64,000 nt of DNA from Cystobacter ferrugineus (GTDB lineage Bacteria; Myxococcota; Myxococcia; Myxococcales; Myxococcaceae): positions 208,888-272,887 of the forward strand of contig NZ_MPIN01000007.1 of NCBI RefSeq assembly GCF_001887355.1. Direction: 5' to 3'. The notes below the pieces were generated by a model, which saw only the letters and a list, made by a program, of their open reading frames with translations, did not search any database and was not told the DNA's origin. Positions 38,531 through 47,442 of this stretch are shown one piece after another (the stretch's first letter is position 1; every line of letters starts with the position of its first letter). A program made the position numbers and the translations under genes.

Positions 38531-38866
38531 ATGGACCCATTCGTGCGGCGCCTCGTGGAGAGGCTCCATGACCCAGCTCAGCCCCTGTCGCGCAACCGGC
38601 ACTTCCACACGTTCGACACCCCCGAGGGTCGGATGGCGCTGAAGGTGTTCCGCCGGCTCAACAGCATCCACCGGGACATCCTCGCCTGCGTGAAGGAAGG
38701 GCGGAGGGCCCGTCTCTTCCGCCACGTCAACGACGAGGGCGAGCACCGTATCGAGCTGCACTTCGAGCGGATCGCCGGTCGCCGGGTGTCCCACCTCAAG
38801 GCCGCGGAGCTGGAGTTGCTCGCCCGGCTACCGGGGGTGCGTGATGCGCTCGAGGGGGACCTCTAA
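38531..38866 (+). CDS. Hypothetical protein upstream of the nuclease-like gene
   Basis: 111 aa, basic, rich in Arg, His and Leu, without signal peptide. It contains FHTFDTPEGRMALKVFRRL and FRHVNDEGEHRIELHFERI, which look like two related strand-loop elements. No recognised family. Start ATG 38531 is chosen for lack of supported upstream starts. The next gene begins 25 nt later on the same strand, so they may be a pair. Confidence 0.5.
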   Translation: MDPFVRRLVERLHDPAQPLSRNRHFHTFDTPEGRMALKVFRRLNSIHRDILACVKEGRRARLFRHVNDEGEHRIELHFERIAGRRVSHLKAAELELLARLPGVRDALEGDL

Positions 38867-38891
38867 GCGGCCCTCGGGAGGTCCCGCGCTC

Positions 38892-40184
38892 ATGGTGACC
38901 TCCTCCTCTTCCACCCTCCATGTCGTCCGGGGAACGCGCGCGCTGCACCGTTGGCTGAAGCAGGCCGTCGATCTGCGCGGCCTCGATCTGGATGACTTCC
39001 GCCACTGGCTCGGCCAGCAGCTCTCCCGCTGGGAGTTGGAGCCGGCCTTCGCTCAGCGCGCCAGGATTCGGGACCTGCGACAGGCTCACCCCGAGCTCCT
39101 GGCCCTGGAGCGGACGCTCCGTCATGCCCTCGCCGCGGATGAAGCCTCTCCCCAGGCGGAGCGCCTCTTCCAGCTCGAAGAGGAACTCTCCAGGACGGAC
39201 AAGGCGATCGCCGGGCTGAGTGCCGCGCTGACGCGGACGACCGATGCGGAAAGGCTGTCGGGCTCGCGGCACAAGCTCGCCTCCTTCCAGGCCAGGCGGC
39301 AGGCGCTTCTGAGCGAGCAGGCGCTGTTGATCCACGCGAGCCCCGCGCGGCGGGAACTGCTCCGGGTCCGCGCGGAGCTGGAGCGGCTTCGCTCGAGTCT
39401 GGGATTGGATCGCGCGGAGGCCGAGCTGGCCGAGTTGTCGCGCGACCAGGGACTCCGTTCAGGGCAGGCAGGTCAATCCTTCGAGCAGCAGGTCCTTCCG
39501 CTGACGTGGCGCTTCATCGTGCCCGACCTGCTGAGGCGTGGGGACGTGGCTCGCCTCCGGGTGCTCCGGGGCGTGGGGCTCGGCGCGGCACGGACCGAGA
39601 TTGATCAACTGATCATCCGTCAGCCGCGCCGCCCCGGTCAGCCGGTCGAGGTGCTGGGGATGGTCGAGGTGAAGCGCAACCTCAATGATCTGGCCCACGG
39701 CTTCCGTCATCGTCAGGAGAACCTGGCCTGGTTCAAGGGCGAGGCCGCACACTACGACCCCAGTCTGTACCGGACCCGTTACTTCCGCTCCGGGCACTTC
39801 GACCGGGAGGCCGTTCACGAGGAAGAGGGTGAGCGGTTCGTGTTCTCGCGTGGCTCCTTCCGGCACTTCCGGCGCGAACCTGGCATTGGCCTGTTCCTGC
39901 GCCGCCTGTACTTCATCACCCGGGGGGGAACCCTGAACGGTGTCTCCACCATGGCGCTGGCGCGCATCCGCCACCGTGTCGCGACGGATGGGCGCTGGCG
40001 GCAACGCGGTGATGCCTCTCTCGGCGAGCTGCTGCGCTGGTGCCAATCCCTGGCGGAGCCCCTGGAGGCTCCGGATGTGCTCCGGTTGTATGGTGCGCTA
40101 CCCGCGCGAGCGCGTCAGGTGTTGGTGATCGAGCCGCGTTCCGTGAAGTCGGACTCGCGAGAGGTGGTTCAAGCTCGTACATAA
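38892..40184 (+). CDS. Coiled-coil protein with PD-(D/E)XK-like domain
   Basis: 430 aa. Residues ~60-190 are long amphipathic helices (HPELLALERTLRHALAAD, LFQLEEELSRTDKAIAGL) forming a coiled coil. A nuclease-like core near residues 235-275 follows: RTEIDQLIIRQP then GMVEVKRNLNDLAHGF, the E/D-x-D...ExK pattern of PD-(D/E)XK enzymes. The C-terminal third is unrecognised, ending in a helical repeat. Start ATG 38892 has GGGAGG upstream; an in-frame start at 38841 overlaps the previous gene. Function unknown; DNA repair or defence is plausible. Confidence 0.6.
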   Translation: MVTSSSSTLHVVRGTRALHRWLKQAVDLRGLDLDDFRHWLGQQLSRWELEPAFAQRARIRDLRQAHPELLALERTLRHALAADEASPQAERLFQLEEELSRTDKAIAGLSAALTRTTDAERLSGSRHKLASFQARRQALLSEQALLIHASPARRELLRVRAELERLRSSLGLDRAEAELAELSRDQGLRSGQAGQSFEQQVLPLTWRFIVPDLLRRGDVARLRVLRGVGLGAARTEIDQLIIRQPRRPGQPVEVLGMVEVKRNLNDLAHGFRHRQENLAWFKGEAAHYDPSLYRTRYFRSGHFDREAVHEEEGERFVFSRGSFRHFRREPGIGLFLRRLYFITRGGTLNGVSTMALARIRHRVATDGRWRQRGDASLGELLRWCQSLAEPLEAPDVLRLYGALPARARQVLVIEPRSVKSDSREVVQART

Positions 40185-40332
40185 TTTTCTTGTTTTGACG
40201 TTCTATCGGGTTTCGTGCGATACGCCCCCTGACCGCTGAGCGGTGGCCGCGAAGCCGACTGTGCCGTACCCGATGATGACCGTGGACAAGCGTTGACGAC
40301 CCTCCTTGGGAGGGCTCCTCTGCGCCGCGCTT

Positions 40333-40827
40333 ATGAGCCCACTGCCCGCCCCCATGCGTTCTCCCGCTGATTCCGCTTCGCTCGAGCAGGTTCGCCATCT
40401 GGCACGGCAACTGGACACGTCCATCCGGCTGCCCGGAGGATTCCAGGTCGGCTGGGATGCCGTGCTGGGTCTGGTGCCCGTCGTGGGCGACTGGGCGGGC
40501 GCGTTGCTCTCCTGTTACATCATCTGGCAGGCGGTGCGCCTGGGCGCCTCGCGCGAGGTGCTGCTGCGCATGGTCGGCAACGTGGCGGTGGAATCGCTCG
40601 TGGGCGCGGTCCCCTTCCTGGGCGATGTCTTCGATGCGGCCTGGAAGGCCAATACGCGCAACGTGCGCCTGCTCGAGGAACATCTGGTGGCCCCCACCGC
40701 CACCCGCCGCGCCAGCCGGGCGTGGGTGCTCGGCATCGTGTTGCTGCTGGTGGCGCTGTTGGCCCTGGCGGTGACCCTCGCCGTGCTGGCCGTGCGTGCC
40801 CTCGCTTCCATCGGCAGTCAGGGCTGA
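40333..40827 (+). CDS. DUF4112 membrane protein
   Basis: 164 aa. The DUF4112 core is clear: LARQLDTSIRLPGGFQVGWDAVLGLVPVVGDWAGALLS then GNVAVESLVGAVPFLGDVFDAAWKAN, two helical hairpins with GD motifs, plus a third transmembrane helix at the end. Function of the family is unknown. Start ATG 40333. The 148-nt gap upstream has an AT-rich stretch (40180-40200) and a small CCCTCC/GGAGGG hairpin near 40305. Confidence 0.8.
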   Translation: MSPLPAPMRSPADSASLEQVRHLARQLDTSIRLPGGFQVGWDAVLGLVPVVGDWAGALLSCYIIWQAVRLGASREVLLRMVGNVAVESLVGAVPFLGDVFDAAWKANTRNVRLLEEHLVAPTATRRASRAWVLGIVLLLVALLALAVTLAVLAVRALASIGSQG

Positions 40828-40873
40828 GCCTCCGCTCGTGCCCCCTGTTCAACCCCGTCGTCGAGGAGTGTTC

Positions 40874-42613
40874 ATGCGTAGATCGATGTTGCTGCTGGCG
40901 AGCCTGTCGCTCACGTCCTTGCCCGCCCAGGCGGCCATCTCCGCGGTGGTGGTGGGCAACGACGCCACCTCCGTTCAATACCAGTTCCAGTACAGCGGGA
41001 CTCCGGCCTACCGGCGCGCGTACATCGACGTCGACCGCAATCCCGCGACCGGGTTCGCCCAACAAGGTGTCGGGGCGGACTACCTCCTCGAGAACAGCTT
41101 CCTGTACGCGAACGTCGGAGGCGGGTGGAACTGGCAGTTCATCAAGACGGTGACGTACACGGACTCGGCGGGCGCCGTGCAGTGGACGGTCGAGCGAGCG
41201 GACATTGGCGAGACGGCGACCCCGAATGACGCGGATGTCGTCTTCCAGATCGAGGCACCGCTCGAGACGTCCACCAAATACACCCACGTCTACAGCGGCG
41301 GCACGAATCCGAACCCGGACCCGGGTGCGGGGACGACCCAGTACACGGCGAGCAGCGCCACCATCGCCAACCCGGAGCGGGGCTTCTATCACCACACCAA
41401 TAACTGCAACGAAACCGACTTCGTCGCCTCCACGTTGAGCGCCTACCGCACCAACGAGAAGATCACCCAGGTGATCTGCATCTTCTACCTGTCGGAGTTC
41501 AAGAACAGCCCCATCAGCCAGGCGCAGTTGGAGCGCTTCCAGCGACAGGCGAACACCGTCCGGGCCGCGGGGCTCAAGATGATCGTCCGCTTCGCCTACA
41601 CCGCCTCGGACTCCGGGGACGACGCGCCCCTGAGCCGTGTCATCGCGCACCTGGATCAGTTCGCGCCGTACCTGAGCGCCAACAGTGACGTCATCTCGGT
41701 GGTGCAGACGGGGCTCGTCGGTGCCTGGGGCGAGTGGTACTACACCCAGAACTTCGGCAACCTGGGGAACCTGTCGCAGACGGATTGGAACAACCGCAAG
41801 GCCGTGGTGGACAAGCTGCTCAGTGTCCTCCCGTCCTCGCGCATGGTCCAACTGCGCACGCCCAGGTTCAAGCGCACGATGTATGGCACCTCGGCGATCT
41901 CCGCCACGCAGGCCTACAACGGCTCCGCGAACGCTCGCATCGGCCACCACAACGACTGCTTCCTGGCCAGCGCCGACGACTTCGGGACCTACACGAACAC
42001 GTCAGTCGAGTACCCCTACCTGTCGGCCGAGACGAACTACCTCGCCATGGGCGGAGAGACGTGCGCGCTCAACCCGCCGCGCTCGGCTTGCGCCACCGCG
42101 TTGAGCGAGATGGCCTTGTTCCACTACTCCTATCTGAACGCCGATTACTCGCTCCCGGTCATCAATGGCTGGACCAGCGGCGGGTGCAAGCCCGAGATCG
42201 ATCGCCGGCTGGGCTACAGGTTCGCCCTCGTGTCCGCCACCTTCCCGGCGACCGCCACCCGTGGCGCGGCCATGCCCCTGGACATCCAGATCAAGAACGA
42301 GGGCTGGGCGGCTCCCTTCAATCCCCGGTCGGTCGAGCTGGTGCTGCGCAACACCTCGAGCGGCGCCGTCTACCGCGTGCCCCTCTCCGTGGATCCGCGC
42401 CGCTGGCTGGCGGGGACGACCACGTCGATCGGCCCGTCCGTCACGATTCCGACGACCGTGCCCGCCGGCAGCTATGCCCTCCTGCTGAACCTGCCGGATC
42501 CGACGTCCTCCCTGAACACCCGTCCGGAGTACGCCATCCAACTGGCCAACCAGAACGTCTGGGAGGCCTCCACCGGCTACAACAACCTGCAGCGGACGGT
42601 GACGGTGCAGTGA
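40874..42613 (+). CDS. Secreted DUF4874/DUF4832 protein
   Basis: 579 aa with a signal peptide (LLLASLSLTSLPAQAA). After a ~150-residue beta-rich N-terminal region, DUF4874 starts with NPERGFYHHTNN and continues with KMIVRFAYTAS, DVISVVQTGLVGAWGEWYYT; DUF4832 follows with HHNDCFLASADDFGTY and ends in a beta-sandwich (LDIQIKNEGWAAPFNPR). The TIM-barrel-like DUF4874 resembles glycoside hydrolases of family 5/53-like folds, so a polysaccharide substrate is plausible but not shown. GAGGAGTG precedes ATG 40874. Confidence 0.8.
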   Translation: MRRSMLLLASLSLTSLPAQAAISAVVVGNDATSVQYQFQYSGTPAYRRAYIDVDRNPATGFAQQGVGADYLLENSFLYANVGGGWNWQFIKTVTYTDSAGAVQWTVERADIGETATPNDADVVFQIEAPLETSTKYTHVYSGGTNPNPDPGAGTTQYTASSATIANPERGFYHHTNNCNETDFVASTLSAYRTNEKITQVICIFYLSEFKNSPISQAQLERFQRQANTVRAAGLKMIVRFAYTASDSGDDAPLSRVIAHLDQFAPYLSANSDVISVVQTGLVGAWGEWYYTQNFGNLGNLSQTDWNNRKAVVDKLLSVLPSSRMVQLRTPRFKRTMYGTSAISATQAYNGSANARIGHHNDCFLASADDFGTYTNTSVEYPYLSAETNYLAMGGETCALNPPRSACATALSEMALFHYSYLNADYSLPVINGWTSGGCKPEIDRRLGYRFALVSATFPATATRGAAMPLDIQIKNEGWAAPFNPRSVELVLRNTSSGAVYRVPLSVDPRRWLAGTTTSIGPSVTIPTTVPAGSYALLLNLPDPTSSLNTRPEYAIQLANQNVWEASTGYNNLQRTVTVQ

Positions 42614-42621
42614 GCCCGTGA

Positions 42622-42652
42622 GGGCTGGCGCCAGCGACGACGGCGCCAGCCC
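42622..42652. terminator. Strong bidirectional hairpin
   Basis: Perfect 11-bp stem GGGCTGGCGCC/GGCGCCAGCCC with a 9-nt loop, between the convergent stops at 42613 and 42660. No U-tract, but the stem is the strongest in the window. Confidence 0.5.
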
Positions 42653-42659
42653 CGGGCCC

Positions 42660-43829
42660 TCAGGGGATGAAGACCGACCGGACGCAGCCGTCTTCCTTCT
42701 TCTTGAACATCTCGTAGCCGCGCGGGGCGTCCTCCAGCGGGAACCGGTGCGTCACGAGGTACGAGGGATCCAGCTCTCCCTTGCGCACGTGCTCCAGCAG
42801 CCGCGGCACGTACTTCTGTCCGTGCTGCTGCGCGGTGCGCACCGTGAGCCCCTTGTTCATGATGGAGCCGAGCGGGAACTTGTCCATCACCCCGTAGACG
42901 CCGAGGATCGACAGCGTTCCGCCCTTGCGGCACGCGAGGATCGCCTGGCGCAGGGCCTCGCCCCGGTCCGTGTGCAGGTGCAGCGCCTGCTTGGCGCGGT
43001 CATACGCGTACTCGAGCCCCATGCCATGCGCCTCCATGCCCACCGCGTCGATGCACGCGTCCGGGCCGCGTCCGCCGGTCATCTCCCGCAGCACCTCGAC
43101 GACGCTGTCGACCTGGGTGTAGTCGATCGTCTCCGCGCCCGCCTTCTCCCGCGCCAGCTCCAGCCGCTCGGGGAAGCGATCGATCGCGATGACGCGCTCG
43201 GCGCCGAGCAGGAAGGCGCTCTGCATCGCCATGAGCCCCACGCCGCCCGCGCCCCACACCGCGATGGTGTCCCCGGGGTGGATGTTGCAGAACTCGGCGC
43301 CCATGTAGCCCGTGGGCGCCGCGTCGGACAGGAAGAGCACCTGTTCGTCCTTCAGCCCGTCGGGAACGAGGAAGCAGTCATTGTCCGCGTGCGGCACGCG
43401 CACGTACTGCGCATGGCCTCCCGCGTAGCCGCCGAACGCATGCGTGTAGCCGTAGATGCCGGCCGTCGGCTGGCCGAACGTGGCCTGCTGGACCTCGGGC
43501 TTGGGATTCGTGTTGTCGCACAGCGAGTAGAGATCGTGCTGGCAATACCAGCAGTTGCCACAGACGATGAAGGAGGGGACGACCACCCGGTCCCCCTTCT
43601 TCACCTTCTTCACCTCGTGGCCCACCTCCACGACCTCTCCCATGAACTCGTGGCCGATGACGTCGCCCTCGCGCATCGTCGGGATGTACCCGTCGATGAA
43701 GTGCAGGTCGGAGCCACACGTCGTGGACATCGTCACCTTGAGGATGGCGTCGTGCGGATTGACGATCTCCGGATCCGGGACGTTCTCCACACGCAGATCG
43801 TTGATGCCGTTCCAGCAGAGTGCTCGCAT
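42660..43829 (-). CDS. Zinc-dependent alcohol dehydrogenase family protein
   Basis: 389 aa medium-chain dehydrogenase. The catalytic zinc region is TTCGSDLHFIDG and GHEFMGEVVEVG. The structural zinc Cys cluster CGNCWYCQHDLYSLC is intact. The NAD motif is AVWGAGGVGLMAMQSAF, followed by VIAIDRFPERLELA. Overall similarity is to glutathione-independent formaldehyde dehydrogenase and related ADHs. It follows the SRPBCC gene by 12 nt, and GAGGAGAG is its ribosome site, so they form an operon. Confidence 0.9.
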   Translation of the reverse strand: MRALCWNGINDLRVENVPDPEIVNPHDAILKVTMSTTCGSDLHFIDGYIPTMREGDVIGHEFMGEVVEVGHEVKKVKKGDRVVVPSFIVCGNCWYCQHDLYSLCDNTNPKPEVQQATFGQPTAGIYGYTHAFGGYAGGHAQYVRVPHADNDCFLVPDGLKDEQVLFLSDAAPTGYMGAEFCNIHPGDTIAVWGAGGVGLMAMQSAFLLGAERVIAIDRFPERLELAREKAGAETIDYTQVDSVVEVLREMTGGRGPDACIDAVGMEAHGMGLEYAYDRAKQALHLHTDRGEALRQAILACRKGGTLSILGVYGVMDKFPLGSIMNKGLTVRTAQQHGQKYVPRLLEHVRKGELDPSYLVTHRFPLEDAPRGYEMFKKKEDGCVRSVFIP

Positions 43830-43841
43830 GGGTGTCTCTCC

Positions 43842-44573
43842 TCAGTGGAGGTGGGCGCCCTCGCGGGCGGAAGGGTTGCGCCCGGTCGTCGGGATCTCCC
43901 CCGTCTCGGCCAGGCTCTTGAAGCGCCGCAGCGCCCGGTTCACGAGCAGGTCCGGCACGGCCAGCAGCCGCGTCAGCACCGCCTCGCCGAGGGCGCCGCC
44001 CGGAGGTTGGAAGTCCAGGTGGAGCGTCACCTCCGTCCCCCAATCCCCCGGCGCGGGACGGAAGCGCACCAGGCCCTGGTTGGGCAGGAGGGCGCCTTCC
44101 ACCGACTCCCAGCGCAGCAGCTCGCCCGGGCGGTCCTCCACGATGCGCGTGTCCCACTCCAGGTCCTGTCCGAGCGGACCGCTCACCCGCCAGTGCGTGT
44201 ACTCCGCGCTCGTCGTGGAGAGCTCGGCGAAGTGGCTCATGACCTGGGCCAGGTTGCCGGGCTCGCGCCAGAGGCGGTAGAGCTCGTCCGCGGGCTTGCC
44301 GATGGTGATGGCGTGCTCCACGCTCGGCGTTTTCGTCTGGGCTCCCTCCTCGCGCCGGTCGCGCGGGTTCGAGGCGAGCTGACGGAGCCCGCGAAGGCCC
44401 CGGTAGAGCAATCCACTGCTGGCGAGCGCCATGACTGTTCCTCCCAATGAGCGGCGCTGGAGGCCGAGCGTCAGCAGCGCCCCCCCGAGCACCACGGATG
44501 CCATCTTCTCGAGTTGTTCCTTGTCGACCCGCGCGGTCAGCGGGGTCGCTTCGTCCTGGACGAGTGCCTTCAT
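43842..44573 (-). CDS. Membrane-anchored SRPBCC (polyketide cyclase-like) protein
   Basis: 243 aa. An N-terminal ~80-residue region with two hydrophobic helices (LGGALLTLGLQRRSLGGTVMAL) of DUF2892-like type is followed by a START/SRPBCC fold (HAITIGKPADELYRLW, HWRVSGPLGQDLEWDTRI, VTLHLDFQPPGG). SRPBCC folds bind hydrophobic ligands. This fusion is often found beside zinc ADH genes, as here (12 nt to the next gene). ATG 44573 is chosen over an upstream one at 44642. The 213-nt gap after the porin holds no gene. Confidence 0.7.
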   Translation of the reverse strand: MKALVQDEATPLTARVDKEQLEKMASVVLGGALLTLGLQRRSLGGTVMALASSGLLYRGLRGLRQLASNPRDRREEGAQTKTPSVEHAITIGKPADELYRLWREPGNLAQVMSHFAELSTTSAEYTHWRVSGPLGQDLEWDTRIVEDRPGELLRWESVEGALLPNQGLVRFRPAPGDWGTEVTLHLDFQPPGGALGEAVLTRLLAVPDLLVNRALRRFKSLAETGEIPTTGRNPSAREGAHLH

Positions 44574-44786
44574 GTGCCGCTGCGCTCCTTTTCCGTGGCG
44601 GTCCCTTCCGGCACGGCCGGAGGCAAGTGCCTCTGTGGCCATGAGGAGTCCTGCCTCCGTGAGGGAGCGCCTTCGCTGAAGGTGGGAGGACCCCCCATCC
44701 GCGACAACCGGGGGGAACTCCTTCGGCCAGTCATCAAGGAGGGCCCTCGCTCCGCCGCCTGCCGCCGGGGCGGGGGGCAGCTCCCG

Positions 44787-46028
44787 TCAGAAGCTCGCGT
44801 CGAGCTGGAGCCGGGCGAGGTGGCGTGGCTCGCCCGTGGAGCCGAAGATGTAGAAGTAGTCGCCCTGCAGCTTGAAGGCGTGCCCGTTGAGATAGACGTT
44901 GAAGCCTCCACCGACCTGCTTGCCCTGGGTCTCGACGAGCTGGATGAGCTGCGGGTCGGTGCCCTTCCGGGCGAAGAGCTGTTCCCAGCGCGCGGTCAGC
45001 TCCACCTGGGGGCTCACCAGCAGGCCCCCCTGCACGAAGTAGCCGTAGCCCGAGCGCGTCACGTCCCGGGTGGTGGTGGTGCCGGTGGTCTGCTCGAGCA
45101 CGTCCGTGTTGGCCTCGCGCCACAGGCCCTCGGCGAGCAGCGAGAAGCCCCGGTACTTGAACACCACGTCCGCGGCCAGGTGGCTGTAGTTGGCCGTGCC
45201 CGCGGTGAAGGCCGTTCCGATGGTGCTGTTGCGGCGTGACGTCCGGTGGTTGTAGGCCGCCGCGACTCCCAGGCTCAGGCGGGGCTTCGCCGAGCGCGTC
45301 AGGTCCGCTTCCTGGTCGTCATCGAAGGCGCCGAAGGGCCGCAGCGTGAGCCGCAGGACGGTGAGGGGGCCCGGTGCGTACGCCGCGAAGCGGTTGCGCC
45401 CGTCTCCTCCACCGATGAAGAACTGATAGCCGAGCCACTCGTTCAGGCCGAAGAGGTTGTTGGACGAGAGCATCACGCCCACGTCGCGGTCGAGGTTCAG
45501 CTCGCGCACCACCTGCTGCCGGTCCACGAACTGGAGCGCGAACTCGCGGATGGTGCGGGCCCGGTCGAGCGGCACGAAGAACTGGCCCACGCGGATGTTC
45601 ACGTCGCGCCAGCGCGTGTACTCGACGAAGGCGTCGAAGATGGGCGAGGAACTGCCCGTCTCGAAGTCATTGCCGCCGAAGGCGAGCTGGATGTTGTAGC
45701 GCAGCTCGGGGGCCAGCACGTTGCCACCCACGATGAGGCGCAGCGTGCGGACCTGGAGCTCGTTGGTGTCGTCCCGGTCGAAGTGCAGGAAGGTGTCGCG
45801 CAACTGGATGCGCGCCCGGAGCCCGAAGGAGAAGCGGTCCCCCGCCTTCACCACGATGCCGCGACCGGGCTCGGCGGTGATGGTGGTGGGCGGCGGCTCG
45901 GCCGCGGGGGCGGGAGCGGGAGCAGGGGCGGAACCGCTCTGGCCCCGGGCGGGGGCCGCCACCACGAGGAACAACGCCAAAAGCAGACGGAGCGCGCCCG
46001 GAGCGCGCGGAGAGACGTGCGAGTGCAT
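44787..46028 (-). CDS. Phosphate-selective porin O/P family outer-membrane protein
   Basis: 413 aa. A signal peptide is followed by a short Ala/Pro-rich linker and a 16-strand beta-barrel pattern ending in Phe (LARLQLDASF), as expected of outer-membrane proteins. Conserved pieces: GDRFSFGLRARIQLRDTF, RLIVGGNVLAPELRYNIQLAF and FDAFVEYTRWRDVNIRVGQF, characteristic of OprO/OprP-type porins. Anion specificity cannot be read from the sequence. It is divergent from a small gene at 46385. Confidence 0.85.
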   Translation of the reverse strand: MHSHVSPRAPGALRLLLALFLVVAAPARGQSGSAPAPAPAPAAEPPPTTITAEPGRGIVVKAGDRFSFGLRARIQLRDTFLHFDRDDTNELQVRTLRLIVGGNVLAPELRYNIQLAFGGNDFETGSSSPIFDAFVEYTRWRDVNIRVGQFFVPLDRARTIREFALQFVDRQQVVRELNLDRDVGVMLSSNNLFGLNEWLGYQFFIGGGDGRNRFAAYAPGPLTVLRLTLRPFGAFDDDQEADLTRSAKPRLSLGVAAAYNHRTSRRNSTIGTAFTAGTANYSHLAADVVFKYRGFSLLAEGLWREANTDVLEQTTGTTTTRDVTRSGYGYFVQGGLLVSPQVELTARWEQLFARKGTDPQLIQLVETQGKQVGGGFNVYLNGHAFKLQGDYFYIFGSTGEPRHLARLQLDASF

Positions 46029-46165
46029 GGAGGGATTTCCTGAAGGTCACCGCTGTCGCGGCGGGGTCTTCCATCCGCTCGGACGCGCAACATCGGCCCG
46101 GGCGGGAGGCATGGCTGGAACGAGGAGGGTCAACACCGGAGGCGGCAGACGCTCGTCATGGACGT

Positions 46166-46225
46166 GTCCAATATAGTGGACGCCCCAGGAGGGAAGGGCG
46201 GTCCGTGGCATCCGTTATAGCGGAT
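46166..46225. promoter_or_regulatory. Two matching inverted repeats in the porin upstream region
   Basis: GTCCA-ATATAG-TGGAC (46166-46181) and ATCCG-TTATAG-CGGAT (46210-46225) share the same architecture: 5-bp perfect arms around a 6-nt TATAG core, 44 bp apart. They lie in the 356-nt gap between the porin (- strand) and the gene at 46385. They may be operators or overlapping -10 boxes. Otherwise the gap shows no gene. Confidence 0.35.
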
Positions 46226-46384
46226 GATGGCCCGGCGGTCTTCAGGAATCGAGCAGGGCGCCAGGCGGACGTGGCCCACGGGGTGAGCCTCCAGGCAGGC
46301 CCGCCTGTCCGGGTCGCGGCCCGTGCCAGCCTGACCTGCCGTCCCCAGCTTCCAGGAAACTCCTCGAGTGGACAGGGGGGCGAC

Positions 46385-46660
46385 ATGTCTTCGGAGTGGG
46401 CGCAAGAGGCGGAGCGGCAGGCGAAGGCGATCACCCGGGATCTCATCGAGGTGGGCCGGGTGAAGGGGTTTCGTGTGGCGTACCAGAAGAGGGAGGCGCG
46501 CTTCGCCCTCCGGGCGGGGACGATGACGGCCTACTTCTCCGCCCATGCCTATGACACCCCACGGGGCATGGATTGGCTCCAACTGCGCATCGACATCCTC
46601 ATGCATGTCCGGCGCGGGTTGCAGCTCGAGCCGCGGGACGCGTCCGCTCCGGCGCCCTGA
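46385..46660 (+). CDS. Small hypothetical protein
   Basis: 91 aa from ATG 46385; an upstream in-frame start at 46205 adds unconvincing sequence. Basic, soluble, alpha/beta: SEWAQEAERQAKAITRDLIE helix then strands (FRVAYQKREARFALRA, MTAYFSAHAYDT). No family recognised. It has no close partner on the same strand. Confidence 0.5.
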   Translation: MSSEWAQEAERQAKAITRDLIEVGRVKGFRVAYQKREARFALRAGTMTAYFSAHAYDTPRGMDWLQLRIDILMHVRRGLQLEPRDASAPAP

Positions 46661-46806
46661 GCCTGTCTGGGTGGCACCGCCGCCGGGGGCGAGGCTTCAG
46701 GAGACCCCCTGGTGCCGCGCGTGCCGAGGCTGGTGACACGGGCGGTGTGTGGTGACCTTCACTCGTGCCCGGACGCGGGTTCGGCCCATCGTGGAGGCAC
46801 AAGCAC

Positions 46807-47286
46807 ATGGCACAGAGCATGGACTCGAAGATGTTGTTGTCTCTTCAAGAGTTGCTGCACATCGACGTCGACGCGGTGATGCTCTACGACGCGGCGCTGC
46901 GGAGAATCTCCCACCCCACGGTGGAGCAGGCCCTGATGGAGTTCCGCTCCGATCACCTGCGCCACATCCGGGAGCTCAACGACTGCATCGAGCAGCTCGG
47001 TGGGGAGCGGGCGTGCATCGAGGTCAACGCCGAGCAGTGTGATCTCCACGGCTTCACCCCCATCGAGGAGGGAATGCCGATGGAGGACGTCTTCATGGCC
47101 ATGGTGGATGGCGAGCAGATCACCAATCAAACCTATGAGCGCCTCCTCAAGGAGGAGTGGCCGCCGGAGATCCACTCGCTCATCGATCGCAACTTCGCCG
47201 ACGAGCAGCGCCACCTGCTCTGGGTGCTGAAGGCGTCGCGCACGCGGCTGTGGGAGCAGGACGCGGGGGCACGGCCCGTCATCTGA
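46807..47286 (+). CDS. Ferritin-like four-helix-bundle protein (PA2169/DUF2383 type)
   Basis: 159 aa. Four helices with the diiron-type spacing of acidic and His residues: LHIDVDAVMLYDAAL, EFRSDHLRHIRELND, VDGEQITNQTYERLL and NFADEQRHLLWVL. Such proteins are found near stress genes and may bind iron or manganese; activity is unproven. GGAGG 9 nt upstream supports ATG 46807. The gene ends 14 nt before the MITE-like element. Confidence 0.75.
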   Translation: MAQSMDSKMLLSLQELLHIDVDAVMLYDAALRRISHPTVEQALMEFRSDHLRHIRELNDCIEQLGGERACIEVNAEQCDLHGFTPIEEGMPMEDVFMAMVDGEQITNQTYERLLKEEWPPEIHSLIDRNFADEQRHLLWVLKASRTRLWEQDAGARPVI

Positions 47287-47300
47287 GTGCTCCCGGCTTA

Positions 47301-47442
47301 GAGCGCATTTTAAAAATGGACCGGAAGATGCAGGTGACATGATCTGCCGAGGGGATGCCGGATCTGGAAGGCGCTCATTCCCAAGGGCGACGAACCTGGG
47401 TCAGGTGACCTGACCCAGTGAATCCATTTTTGGAACGTGCTC
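47301..47442. mobile_element. MITE-like element with 20-bp terminal inverted repeats
   Basis: The left end (47301-47320, GAGCGCATTTTAAAAATGGA) and the reverse complement of the right end (47423-47442) match at 16 of 20 positions. The element is 142 bp, carries no transposase, and is flanked by TTA on both sides, a 3-bp target duplication of the TNA type used by some IS5-family elements. A perfect 10-bp hairpin (47396-47405/47409-47418) lies inside. It sits exactly at the left border of the type VI effector island and abuts a truncated gene. Confidence 0.75.
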
